A DNA stretch of 49,062 nt from assembly GCA_943787435.1 (NCBI GenBank), contig CALSMK010000011.1:67813-116874 (forward strand), in the 5' to 3' direction. This document shows, in pieces, positions 17,838-26,968 of the stretch. Below the pieces are notes generated by a model, which was given only the letters and a program-made list of their open reading frames with translations, did no database searches and was not told the DNA's origin. Numbering within the stretch: the first letter of the stretch is position 1; each line of letters begins with the position of its first letter. The position numbers and the translations under genes were made by a program. Origin of the DNA: an uncultured Flavobacteriales bacterium (GTDB lineage Bacteria > Bacteroidota > Bacteroidia > Flavobacteriales_D > Sanyastnellaceae).

Positions 17838-18401
17838 TCAGGTGTTGTTGAACTGATTCATGGTGCGTTGAAGCCCGATGAAAGCAAAGGACTTCATGAG
17901 GTCCACTACTTTGTCAAGCCGCTCAGGCATGGCTTTTTCTTCTTCAGGAGAAAATGAGCCCAGAACATGGTCCACCTGCCGTCCCGGACCAAAGTCAGCC
18001 CCCACACCAAACCTCAGTCTGGGGTAAGCGGAATTTCCGAGCACAGCTTGAATGTCTTTGAGTCCATTGTGGCCACCATCGTTTCCCTTGGCCCGCAAGC
18101 GAAGCGTACCAAAGGGAAGGTTGATGTCGTCGGTCACAATGAGCATTCGATCGGCCGAAAGTTTCTCGGCATCTAACCAATGGCGGACAGACTTTCCGCT
18201 GAGGTTCATGAAGGTCGAGGGCTTCACCAGGATCAGTTGTCTCCCGCGATGCTTCATTCGGGCAACATCACCAAGGCGGTCTGGCTTGAAAGGCACACCG
18301 CCATCTTTGGCCAAGGCATCCAACGCCATGAACCCAATGTTGTGCCGGGTCTGAACGTAATCGGCCCCGGGGTTACCGAGGCCGATCAACAAAAATTTCA
18401 T
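17838..18401 (-). CDS. pth: Peptidyl-tRNA hydrolase
   Basis: 187 residues. It releases tRNA from peptidyl-tRNAs that drop off ribosomes. Family residues are present: N10 (LIGLGNPG), catalytic H20 (TRHNIGF), the segment KPSTFMNLSGKSV, the aspartate in DDINLPFG, and 'GGHNGLKDI'. Last gene of the prs-rplY-pth run, 9 bases after rplY. Confidence 0.96.
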   Translation of the reverse strand: MKFLLIGLGNPGADYVQTRHNIGFMALDALAKDGGVPFKPDRLGDVARMKHRGRQLILVKPSTFMNLSGKSVRHWLDAEKLSADRMLIVTDDINLPFGTLRLRAKGNDGGHNGLKDIQAVLGNSAYPRLRFGVGADFGPGRQVDHVLGSFSPEEEKAMPERLDKVVDLMKSFAFIGLQRTMNQFNNT

Positions 18402-18410
18402 GCGGTCGGA

Positions 18411-19034
18411 TTACTCCTCAGTAGAAGCTGCCTCAGCACCTTCTGCCACAGCACCTTCTTCACCCTCCTCATCGGAGGCTGCAGACATTGCAGCACGTGT
18501 ACGACGGATGCCAAGAACAACAGCGGATTCATTCAAAGGAATCGTGCAACCCTCGACTTCGAGGTCGGACACACGGATGGAGTCTCCAATCTCCATATCG
18601 CTGATGTTGACCATCACGCTTTCTGGAATGTTTTTGGCGATTCCAACCACGGGAAGGCGGCGGTAAACCACATGGAGACGTCCGCCGTTCCGAACACCTA
18701 CGCTGGTGCCTTCGGTGCCGATGGGCAGTTTCACCCGGATGGGCTTGTCCTGAGACACTTGAAGCAAGTCAAGGTGAACAATTCGGTCTGTGACCGGGTG
18801 GAACTGAATGTCTTGAATCACGCAGTCGTTCGTGGTTCCGCCCACTTCAAATTGAAGGAGGTATGTGTCGGAGGTGAAGACGACTTTGTTCAGTTGGACT
18901 TCGTTCACGTGGAAGTGAACCTGCTCGGACCCACCGTACAACACGCCGGGGACTTGTCCCTTGGCGCGCAATTCGGTCGCGTCCTTCTTCCCTACGCCCT
19001 CTCTGGGAGAGCCGCTCAATGAGGCAGTTTTCAT
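18411..19034 (-). CDS. rplY: 50S ribosomal protein L25 (general stress protein Ctc type)
   Basis: 207 residues: an N-terminal 5S-rRNA-binding L25 domain (about 1-95; 'GVGKKDATELRAKGQVPGVLYGG') plus the C-terminal TL5 beta domain of the long Ctc form. The tail is acidic and Ala/Glu-rich (SDEEGEEGAVAEGAEAAS). It lies between prs and pth, the usual Bacteroidota order. Confidence 0.95.
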   Translation of the reverse strand: MKTASLSGSPREGVGKKDATELRAKGQVPGVLYGGSEQVHFHVNEVQLNKVVFTSDTYLLQFEVGGTTNDCVIQDIQFHPVTDRIVHLDLLQVSQDKPIRVKLPIGTEGTSVGVRNGGRLHVVYRRLPVVGIAKNIPESVMVNISDMEIGDSIRVSDLEVEGCTIPLNESAVVLGIRRTRAAMSAASDEEGEEGAVAEGAEAASTEE

Positions 19035-19043
19035 GGTTATGTA

Positions 19044-19988
19044 TTAAGTAATGAGGAAATGCGAACTGATGCTTTCGTTTTGGACCAGACACCGGATGAC
19101 GGTGGCAAACAGGTCCGAAGAACCCAGCACGGTAATTTTTTCATGGGGCTTGTCGGCACGCAGCGGAATGCTGTCGGTGACCACAAGCTCAGTCAAGGCG
19201 CTGTCTTGAATCCGCTCGTAAGCAGGTCCCGAAAGAACCGGATGTGTACAAACGGCGCGGACACTGGCAGCGCCGTGGTCTTTCATCATGCCTGCAGCTT
19301 TGGTCAAAGTTCCTGCTGTGTCGCAGATGTCATCCACCAAAACCACATCTTTTCCTTCCACGTCGCCGATGACGCGCATGCTGGCGACTTCGTTGGCGAC
19401 TTTGCGCTGTTTGTAGCAGATGGCCATGTCCACACCCAGATACTTGGCGAAGGCATTGGCCCTTTTGGTGCCGCCGGTATCCGGTGTGGCGATGAGGAGG
19501 TTGTCCGTTTTCATCTGCTCCAAATAGGGCAGGAAAACAGCAGAACCATAAATGTGGTCAACGGGAACTTCGAAGAACCCTTGAATCTGATCGGCGTGCA
19601 AATCCATGGTGATCACCCTGTCGACCCCCGCAGCGGTCAACATGTTGGCAATCAACTTTGCGCCAATGGCCACCCTCGGTGCGTCTTTGCGGTCCTGTCG
19701 TGCGAATCCGAAGTAGGGAATCACAGCTACGATGCGTTTTGCAGAAGCTCGCTTGGCGGCATCGATGAGCATCAACAACTCCATCAAGTTGTCCGAAGGA
19801 GGAAAGGTGCTTTGGACAATCACCACTTCTTTTCCCCTGACGGTCTCCTCAATGCTGACCCGGAATTCCCCGTCGCTGAACACCGTGTGCTTGACAGCAC
19901 AAAGGGGCGTTCCGTACTCCATCGCAATGCGGCCTCCCAAGTCAAGGGAAGCAGATCCAGCAAGAATGCGAATGGGGGAATCGTGCAT
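19044..19988 (-). CDS. prs: Ribose-phosphate pyrophosphokinase (PRPP synthase)
   Basis: 314 residues. It makes PRPP from ribose-5-phosphate and ATP for nucleotide, His, Trp and NAD synthesis. Conserved features are FSDGEFRVSIEETVRG, the ATP flap region PYFGFARQDRKD, the pyrophosphate-loop segment TMDLHADQIQGFF, and the PRPP-binding loop VVLVDDICDTAGTL. First gene of prs-rplY-pth. Confidence 0.96.
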   Translation of the reverse strand: MHDSPIRILAGSASLDLGGRIAMEYGTPLCAVKHTVFSDGEFRVSIEETVRGKEVVIVQSTFPPSDNLMELLMLIDAAKRASAKRIVAVIPYFGFARQDRKDAPRVAIGAKLIANMLTAAGVDRVITMDLHADQIQGFFEVPVDHIYGSAVFLPYLEQMKTDNLLIATPDTGGTKRANAFAKYLGVDMAICYKQRKVANEVASMRVIGDVEGKDVVLVDDICDTAGTLTKAAGMMKDHGAASVRAVCTHPVLSGPAYERIQDSALTELVVTDSIPLRADKPHEKITVLGSSDLFATVIRCLVQNESISSHFLIT

Positions 19989-20009
19989 AAAAGGCGCTTT
20001 TTACGGGGG

Positions 20010-20017
20010 CAAAGATA
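20010..20017 (-). promoter_or_regulatory. Candidate Bacteroidota -7 box for prs
   Basis: The minus strand reads TATCTTTG, an exact match to TAnnTTTG, ending 21 bases before the prs start codon at 19988. No clear -33 box is visible at the usual distance. The 71-base gap to the divergent kinase gene must hold promoters for both directions; on the plus strand TTTG (20029-20032) and TAATTTTA (20048-20055) form a weaker pair with a short 15-base spacer. Confidence 0.45.
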
Positions 20018-20059
20018 GTTCGGGAGTCTTTGCGAAGCATCCCCCTGTAATTTTACACC

Positions 20060-21379
20060 ATGAAACAGCGACGCACTTTGTTTCTCGTTGTGGGCATGGG
20101 GGGTCTCCTTGTGGGCCTATTGTCCATGCAATTCAGCTGGGTCCGGGCGTTGGTAGAGGCCAGGAGTTCCTTGTTCGACGAGCAGGCGCGAACCGCTTTG
20201 GTAGAGGTTCAATCGGTCCTGACGATCACGGGTGCTTCCTTTCCTTCCGCCCTGTCACCAGGGATATCGCCAGTTTCGGGCCCCCGAGCCGACAGCCTGG
20301 CGGAGGTGAGGGCAGAAGCAGCCATGGCGCGTGAAGACGCCATGCTCGTTGCCGACAGTGTGCTCACCCTCGTTCTGAAGAACCGAGACATTGACTTTCA
20401 GTTCCGGTCGGCTTTGTTGGACAGGTATGGCCGGCCCATTTTTTTGAGGGACGATGATGTGGACCGGTTGGAATCGTTTCAGGACGAAGGATATCGGATT
20501 GCAGCAGGCGACGCGCAAAGCTTGGAGGATGTTCAGCTGTACACGGTTTTCTTTCCCAGAAGAAATTTGGTGCTGGCAGGAGACATGTGGCTGGAGCTGA
20601 CTGTCAACCTGCTTCTCATGGTGGTCCTGCTCTTCTTCACCGTCTATGCAGCGACGGGCCTTCGAAAAGCGGAAAGGTTGAACCGGCTCAAGAGCGACCT
20701 CATCAACAACATGACGCACGAGCTCAAAACCCCCATCTCCACCATTGGTTTGGCTGGAGAAGCGCTGCTCGACCCCGCCATGGCAAGCGATGCTGAAAAC
20801 GTCAGGTATTACGTTCAGCTGATCCGTTCCGAAAACAAACGCTTGGGCCAACTCGTGGAAAATGTGCTGAGGGCCGCCATGTTGGATCAAGGAGAGATCG
20901 AGTTGTTCCGCCAGACCATCAACTTTCACGACTTGATCAGAGACGTGCTGCGGAACCACGCGATCCACATCAAAAAGCAAGGCGGAAGCACAGCCAGCCA
21001 GCTGTCGGCCAACGACCCGTTGGTTTATGGAGACAAGACCCACTTGACGAATGTTGTCTTCAACTTGGTGGACAACGCCATCAAGTATGGAGGGGGCTCT
21101 CCCAAACTCACGGTTCGCTCTTGGAATGAGTCAGGAATGCTGCACGTGGCATTCACCGACAACGGGATTGGAATCGCCAAAGAGCACTTAGGCAAGGTTT
21201 TTGATAAGCTCTATCGTGTCCCTACCGGGAATGTTCACGATGTCAAGGGCTTTGGCCTTGGTTTGAGTTACGTTCATGCAGTCATGGCGCAACACTCAGG
21301 CAAAATTGGCGTTGTGAGTGTAGCCGGCAAGGGCAGCACATTCACCTTGGTTTTGCCCCAAAAGACGACAGTGTCATGA
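20060..21379 (+). CDS. Sensor histidine kinase
   Basis: 439 residues. Membrane segments at about 7-25 and 178-200 flank a periplasmic sensor region of about 150 residues with no recognised domain. The cytoplasmic part has the phosphoacceptor H220 in NNMTHELKTPIST, the N-box FNLVDNAIKYGGG, the G1 box DNGIGI, an F-box with FDKLYRVPTGN and the G2 box GFGLGL. It is overlapped by the response regulator gene by 4 bases (ATGA), so the pair is translated together. The signal is unknown. The plus-strand gene is divergent from prs. Confidence 0.94.
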   Translation: MKQRRTLFLVVGMGGLLVGLLSMQFSWVRALVEARSSLFDEQARTALVEVQSVLTITGASFPSALSPGISPVSGPRADSLAEVRAEAAMAREDAMLVADSVLTLVLKNRDIDFQFRSALLDRYGRPIFLRDDDVDRLESFQDEGYRIAAGDAQSLEDVQLYTVFFPRRNLVLAGDMWLELTVNLLLMVVLLFFTVYAATGLRKAERLNRLKSDLINNMTHELKTPISTIGLAGEALLDPAMASDAENVRYYVQLIRSENKRLGQLVENVLRAAMLDQGEIELFRQTINFHDLIRDVLRNHAIHIKKQGGSTASQLSANDPLVYGDKTHLTNVVFNLVDNAIKYGGGSPKLTVRSWNESGMLHVAFTDNGIGIAKEHLGKVFDKLYRVPTGNVHDVKGFGLGLSYVHAVMAQHSGKIGVVSVAGKGSTFTLVLPQKTTVS

Positions 21380-22071
21380 AACAACAACTCGACATCCTTC
21401 TCTGTGAAGACGACCCCAATCTTGGTAAACTTCTGTCCGACTTTCTGAATCGGAAAGGCTACAACGCCACCTGGGCTCAGGATGGAGCCGAAGGGGTAAG
21501 ACAGTTTCGCGTGGGTTCTTATGATTTTGTGATCCTCGACGTCATGATGCCCGTCAAGGACGGCTATCAAGTGGCCGAAGAGATTCGCGGTTTGAATCGC
21601 CACGTGCCCATTCTCTTCTTGACGGCCAAGAGCCAGAGAGAGGACACCTTACAAGGGTTTAAGGTTGGGGCAGACGATTACATGACCAAGCCGTTCTCCA
21701 TGGACGAGTTGGAAATGCGAATCGAGGCCATTCTTCGCCGTTCAGCGGCATTGCCAGACACGGAAGACGAAGTGGAAGAGCTCACCATCGGCCTCTACGC
21801 TTACGATTACAACCGCCAGGAATTGCGCGTGAACGATCAGGCACAGCGTTTGACCACCAAGGAAAACGAGTTGCTCTTTTTGTTGACCAAGTCCAAAAAC
21901 GCGCTTCTGGAGCGGGAGTTTGCCCTGAATGCGATTTGGGGTGACGCCAACTACTTCAATGGGCGCAGCATGGATGTGTACATCGCGAAATTGCGGAAAC
22001 ACCTGAAGGAGGATTCACGCGTGGAAATTTTGAATGTCCACGGCAAAGGCTTCAAGCTGATCGCCGACTGA
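21376..22071 (+). CDS. OmpR/PhoB-family response regulator
   Basis: 231 residues. The receiver domain has the acidic pocket E11-D12-D13, phosphoacceptor D55 (FVILDVMMP), T83 (FLTAKSQ) and K105 (MTKPF). The C-terminal winged-helix domain ends with DVYIAKLRKHLKEDSRVEILNVHGKGF-type sequence typical of OmpR/PhoB regulators. Cognate partner of the kinase immediately upstream. Target genes are unknown. Confidence 0.95.
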   Translation: MKQQLDILLCEDDPNLGKLLSDFLNRKGYNATWAQDGAEGVRQFRVGSYDFVILDVMMPVKDGYQVAEEIRGLNRHVPILFLTAKSQREDTLQGFKVGADDYMTKPFSMDELEMRIEAILRRSAALPDTEDEVEELTIGLYAYDYNRQELRVNDQAQRLTTKENELLFLLTKSKNALLEREFALNAIWGDANYFNGRSMDVYIAKLRKHLKEDSRVEILNVHGKGFKLIAD

Positions 22072-22141
22072 ATTTTGAGGCCGCGATTCCGCGAAAAGGA
22101 CCAAGGAGAAGTCCTATCTTGTTTCTCCGTTTCGCGCTCGC

Positions 22142-24179
22142 ATGATTCCCAAGGACACAGTAGACGCCATCCTTCAGGCCACCATCATTGAAGATGTGGT
22201 CTCGGAGTTCGTTCAGCTCAAAAAGAACGGAACGAGCCTGCGCGGAATGAGCCCATTCACAAACGAGAAGACCCCCTCGTTTTATGTGGTGCCCGGAAAA
22301 GGCATGTTCAAGGATTTCAGCTCGGGCAAGGGTGGAAGTGCCGTGACCTTTCTCATGGAGCACGAAAAGCTTTCCTACCCTGAAGCCCTTGCGCTGGTTG
22401 GCTCGGAAGTATGGAATCGAGATCCAAGAGCGCCAGCTGACGGCAGAAGAGCAGGCCGAGCAGACCGAACGAGAAAGCCTCTCCAACTTGGCCACGTGGG
22501 CACAGAAATGGTTCACTGCTCAGCTCTTGGAGACGGGCGAAGGAAAAAGCGTAGGGCTCGGCTACCTCCGAAAAAGGGACTTTACAGACGCGACACTGCA
22601 GGATTTTGCCGTGGGCTATTGCCCTGAACGGCCATGGTCCGAGGAGGGCGCGCTGGCAGAGGCCGCGAAAAAAGCCGGCTACCAGGAAAAGTGGTTGCTG
22701 TCGAGTGGACTCTGCAGGAAGCGCGACGACAACAGCCTCTATGATTTCTACCGCGGCCGGGTGATTTTCCCGATCCGAGACGTCACAGGGCGCTTCATTG
22801 GTTTTGGTGGCCGGACCCTCAAGACCGACAAGAAGGCGCCGAAGTACGTCAACAGCCCAGAAAGCCCCCTCTACGACAAGTCGCGGGCCCTTTACGGCAT
22901 CCACTTGTCCAGGAACGCCATTGTGCGCGAAGACCGGGCCATCCTCGTGGAAGGATACACCGACGTTATGGCCATGCGCCAAGCGGGGGTGGAAAACGTG
23001 GTGGCGAGTTCCGGAACCGCCTTGACGGTGGAGCAGGTGCGTCTGTTGCGTCGGTTCAGCAAGAGGATGACCATGCTGTTTGATGGGGACCCCGCTGGAT
23101 TGAGGGCGGCCATACGCGGTGTTGACATCGTTTTGGGGGAAGGCTTGGACGTCAAGGTGGCGGTGTTGCCCGACGGAGAAGACCCCGACACATTCGCCAA
23201 GCGCCTTGGAAAAGACGCCATGGTCGAGTGGTTGGCCGAGAACAGCCGAGATTTCATTCGATTTAAAATCGACCTCCTCGACAAGGAGGCTGCGGACGAT
23301 CCCATCAAGCGCACAGAATTGGTGCGGAGTGTGGTTCAGAGCATTGCTCAAGTCCCCGATGAGCTCAAAAGGACGGTCTATGTCCAAGAAAGTGCCGGCA
23401 GGTTGGGCATGCAGGTGGAAGACCTGTTGGCAGAGTTGGGCCGTCAAGCCGTAGCGCGTTTGGAAAAAGAAGCCAAGGCACCCCTGCCTTCGCTGACCCC
23501 AAAAAAAGACGCCCCCATTGGGGCTCCGAGGCTCACAGGTCGTGTTGGGCGGTCGGGCCGAGAGCAAGACCTTCTTCGGTTGTTGCTTCAGTATGGCCGC
23601 CACAAAATCACCATCGAAGTCCCTTCAGAGGAGGCCGCCCCAGAAGGCGAGAATGAGGAGCCAATGACCATCGAAGGCACGCTGGCTGAATTCATGATCC
23701 ACGAATTGGACATGGTGGGGCTTGCCATTCGCCATCCCGTTGTGGACCGAATTGTGCAGCACTTCAGAGAGAGCATTGTGGCGGGTCACATCCCGGGACC
23801 TGAGGATTTGGGCATAACCGATCCGGAGGTGGTTGAATTGACCGCGGATGTGCTGGTTTCTGAGTTCACCCTCAGCAAAAACTGGTTTGAACGCCATGGG
23901 ATTGAGCCCGAAACAGAGGAGCAACAGCTCAAGCGGGCACTGGAGGGGGCACTGCATCGATTGTTGCTCGACGAAGCGCGTGGCGAAGGTTACCGAATCA
24001 AGGCCCGACTGCAGGAGCTTTCAGAGGACCCGTCGACCTCCGAGGATCCGGCCTCAGAAGAGGTGGACTTGCTGCGCAGAAAAATAGGGGTGTCCAAGCG
24101 GGTGTCCAAGCTGGCCCTCCATTTTGAGAGCACCATCCTGCACAACATGAGTGCAGAGGATGCCAAGAAAACCCGGTGA
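22142..24179 (+). CDS. dnaG: DNA primase DnaG (one frameshift near 22386; zinc ligands absent)
   Basis: The reading frame from ATG 22142 runs through SYPEA and then loses homology. The frame one base later (from 22389) continues RWLARKYGIEIQE to the stop at 24179. An extra C in GAAGCCCTTGCG (about 22384-22387) explains it, so the intended product is about 678 residues. Zinc-domain positions that are normally Cys/His/Cys/Cys read S37, T40, D58 and S61 (GMSPFTNEKTPSF ... FKDFSSGKGG), so this N-terminal domain cannot bind zinc. The Toprim catalytic core is intact: ILVEGYTDVMAM, SSGTALT and MLFDGDPAGLRA. dnaG makes the RNA primers for replication and is essential, so the frameshift is probably a sequence error. 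The stop abuts the recJ stop. Confidence 0.88.
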
Positions 24180-25904
24180 TCAGTCGGCCTCGCGCCGTTT
24201 GGTCCAAAAGTCCAAGAGTGTGATTCTGGGCTGCAACACGCCACGGTAGCATTCGGTTTCTACCCGAAACACGACGTCCATTCGTTCTGCACTGGAGAGG
24301 GCCTCGTGGCGGTCCCCCATTCCGAAGCCAACGGCATCCAAGGCGCGTGAGCCCGCTTTGGTTTTGATGGAAACCCGGACATGCCTGCCGTCTTTGCCCA
24401 CCTTCTTAGGCGGGTAGGCCAGGGCCACATCTCTGGCCAAAAACACAGGGGCGGGAGAACCGGGCCCAAACGGCTCAAACTGCCGAAGCTGGAGCATCAG
24501 GTCCGGGGTGCATTGCGCCACATTGATTTCCAAATCGAAGTGCCGGGGCTCTCTTTTGCTGGCCGCCTGCAGTTCTCGGCCGACGGCGGCGTCGAGTTGT
24601 TGCGCGAACGCCATCGCTGCCCCGGGCTTAACGGTGATTCCAGCAGCCATGGCATGTCCACCGAACTGCAACAAGTGCTCGCCACATTCTTTGATCAAAG
24701 CGTGGATGTCCAGTCCCGTGGTGGAGCGAGCGCTGCCCACCATGACACCGTCATCATCACTGATGACAATGCTGGGTCGGTAACGGTGCTCAATCAATCG
24801 GGTGGCCACAATGCCAATGACACCGCGGTGCCAATCCTTGCCCCACACGATGTTGACGTGCTTGAACTCATCGCGCTCTTCCAGTTGTTGGATGGCCGCT
24901 TGTGTGACCTGCTCGTCATAGGAGCGCCGCACATTGTTCAGGCGGTCTAGGTTGAGGGCAAGTTCATTGGCCTGTGCTTCATTTGGAGCCGTCAAGAGGT
25001 TCACAGCCTCTGTGGCCCTGGCCATTCGCCCAGCTGCATTGATTCGAGGACTGACGCGGGAAATGATGTCGCGCACGGTCAGGAAATCAGGGTCACAACG
25101 GACCACTTTAAGCAGTGCCTTGATGCCGGGTCTGGCGTTTCTCGATATGGTCCGAAGCCCATGGTGCAACAGAATGCGATTCTCTTCGGTAACAGCGACC
25201 AAATCCGAGGCAATGCTGAGTGCCACCAAGTCGAGGCCGTCGTAGGCGCTCATGGGAGAAAGACCGAACCGGTCAGTGAGCGCTTGGGTGAGCTTGAATG
25301 CCACGCCACACCCGCTCAATTCTTTGAATGGATATGGACAATGGGGTTGCTTGGGGTTCAGAATGGTGTGGGCCGCGGGCATCAACGGACCGGGCAGGTG
25401 GTGGTCGCAAATGATCACGTCAATTCCCAACTGGGCGGCATCGTGGACCCGATCTACAGCACGGATGCCGCAGTCCAGGGTGATGATCAATTTGCACCCC
25501 TGCTGGGCGGCGGTTTGAACGCCTTCTTCCGACAATCCGTAGCCCTCGTTGTATCGATCCGGGATGTAGGGCAACACATCAAACCCGTTGTTCTGAAGAA
25601 ATTCTTGTACCAATGCGACCGAGGTGGCGCCGTCTACGTCGTAATCTCCGTAGGCCATGATTCGCTGCCCATCGCGCTGAGCTTGCATCAAGCGATCCAC
25701 CGCTTGTTCCATGCCGCGCATCAGCAGGGGGTCGTGCAAGGCCTCCAATTGAGGTTGGAAAAAGGCGTCTGTTGAATGGGGATCAATGCCACGCAAATCC
25801 AGCATGTGTGCAACCAAACCCTCGGGACTGACGTTCTCATCTAGGTCTTCCCGGTATCCTCGGGGCGACCAGTCTGCAGGGGGAACGTGTGGTTGACGGG
25901 TCAT
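24180..25904 (-). CDS. recJ: Single-stranded-DNA-specific exonuclease RecJ
   Basis: 574 residues, full length. It is a 5'-3' single-strand exonuclease used in recombination and mismatch or base-excision repair. DHH-domain motifs are GDYDVDGATS, the aspartate in ITLDCGI, and DHHLPG. The DHHA1 part shows 'WHRGVIGIVATRLIE', the SARS-like motif VGSARSTTGLD and GGHAMAAG. It is convergent with dnaG with no intervening base, and divergent from the Cys-repeat lipoprotein gene (101-base gap). Confidence 0.96.
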   Translation of the reverse strand: MTRQPHVPPADWSPRGYREDLDENVSPEGLVAHMLDLRGIDPHSTDAFFQPQLEALHDPLLMRGMEQAVDRLMQAQRDGQRIMAYGDYDVDGATSVALVQEFLQNNGFDVLPYIPDRYNEGYGLSEEGVQTAAQQGCKLIITLDCGIRAVDRVHDAAQLGIDVIICDHHLPGPLMPAAHTILNPKQPHCPYPFKELSGCGVAFKLTQALTDRFGLSPMSAYDGLDLVALSIASDLVAVTEENRILLHHGLRTISRNARPGIKALLKVVRCDPDFLTVRDIISRVSPRINAAGRMARATEAVNLLTAPNEAQANELALNLDRLNNVRRSYDEQVTQAAIQQLEERDEFKHVNIVWGKDWHRGVIGIVATRLIEHRYRPSIVISDDDGVMVGSARSTTGLDIHALIKECGEHLLQFGGHAMAAGITVKPGAAMAFAQQLDAAVGRELQAASKREPRHFDLEINVAQCTPDLMLQLRQFEPFGPGSPAPVFLARDVALAYPPKKVGKDGRHVRVSIKTKAGSRALDAVGFGMGDRHEALSSAERMDVVFRVETECYRGVLQPRITLLDFWTKRREAD

Positions 25905-26005
25905 GGATGTAAGGTCGCGGAGCGAGTGCTCGTGATTGTCCCTCCAACAGAGGCCATTGAATCGGACCGAACTCCCTTAAATTGCGAAGCTTGAAAGATA
26001 CAACG

Positions 26006-26968
26006 ATGACCTCGTTCCGCCTCCCCTCCTTCGCCCTCGTGGCGCTCAGCCTCATCACCATTGTGATGGGCACTTCTTGTCTCAACGACGACAACCTCAT
26101 TCCACCCAACTGTTTCGACGGGCTCCTCAACAATGGGGAAGAACTCGTGGACTGCGGCGGCCCCATTTGCGAGCCTTGCGACCCATGCGAAAACGGCGTT
26201 TGGGACCAAGTTCTCGGGGAACAATGGGTGGACTGCGGTGGTGAATGTGCGCCATGTGATGTTGGATTTAATGGCCAGCTGGATCCAGGAGAGACGGGCA
26301 TTGACTGTGGCGGAGATACGGGAATCGATTGCGGCGAGCTCTGTGGAGACGGGCTGCTCAACGGCAACGAAATTGACGTGGATTGCGGGGGTCCAGATTG
26401 CGAGGCGTGTCCGAGCTGCGAGGACGAACTTCTCAACGGTGAGGAGCTCGGCATCGACTGTGGAGGTCCAGATTGCCCTCCTTGTGCCACAGATGGAGAT
26501 TGCACCAACGGCCTTTTGGACGGCGATGAATTGTACATCGACTGCGGAGGTAGCATTTGCCCGGAATGTGAAGGAACCATGGACTGGAAGGCCAACGGAA
26601 CCGAACTCGTTGCGGACTTTCAGACCGATTGCAGCTTGGCGGGTACCACCCTCAACCTCGGCGGAATTTCAGTGACCACAGATGGCATTGGCATGACATT
26701 GCCAGAGCCTTCAGTGGGTTGGATTTCCGGCGCACAAATCTCATTGAATGAGTCCAGCGCTCCCGGAGGTGTCTGCACCTATAACAGTCCTTCGGGTCAG
26801 ATGTACACGTCGGCTCAACCCGGCGCGAATTTCACCGTGGACATTCTCTACATCCTGCCAGAAGCCGGCGGCATCGTCGTTGGCACCTTCGGCGGCAGCT
26901 TGATTGGAGAAGATGGCACGGGAGGCATCTCCATTGCGCAAGGCTCCTTCTTGCTGCCCATCAACTGA
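26006..26968 (+). CDS. Lipoprotein with about six Cys-rich DCGG repeats and a unique C-terminal domain
   Basis: 320 residues. The ATG at 26006 begins a lipoprotein signal with lipobox MGTSC (Cys25). Residues about 35-185 hold about six tandem units of roughly 25 residues with the pattern N-G-x(4-8)-G-E-x(2-3)-V/I-D-C-G-G-x-x-C-x-x-C, for example LLNGEELGIDCGGPDCPPC. The remaining about 130 residues contain no cysteine motif of this kind and read as a beta-rich domain of unknown function. Repeats of this kind are common in Bacteroidota and myxobacterial surface proteins, probably disulphide-bonded; no enzymatic role can be assigned. A weak promoter-like pair TTG (25957) / TAAATTGC (25978) lies upstream. 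The stop abuts the stop of the OmpA-type gene. Confidence 0.82.
   Translation: MTSFRLPSFALVALSLITIVMGTSCLNDDNLIPPNCFDGLLNNGEELVDCGGPICEPCDPCENGVWDQVLGEQWVDCGGECAPCDVGFNGQLDPGETGIDCGGDTGIDCGELCGDGLLNGNEIDVDCGGPDCEACPSCEDELLNGEELGIDCGGPDCPPCATDGDCTNGLLDGDELYIDCGGSICPECEGTMDWKANGTELVADFQTDCSLAGTTLNLGGISVTTDGIGMTLPEPSVGWISGAQISLNESSAPGGVCTYNSPSGQMYTSAQPGANFTVDILYILPEAGGIVVGTFGGSLIGEDGTGGISIAQGSFLLPIN

Noticed and set aside
25837..26595. A Ser/Pro/Gln-rich minus-strand frame opposite the DCGG lipoprotein
   Set aside because: The repeats in it are the reverse reading of the cysteine repeats; the plus-strand frame has a signal peptide and lipobox.
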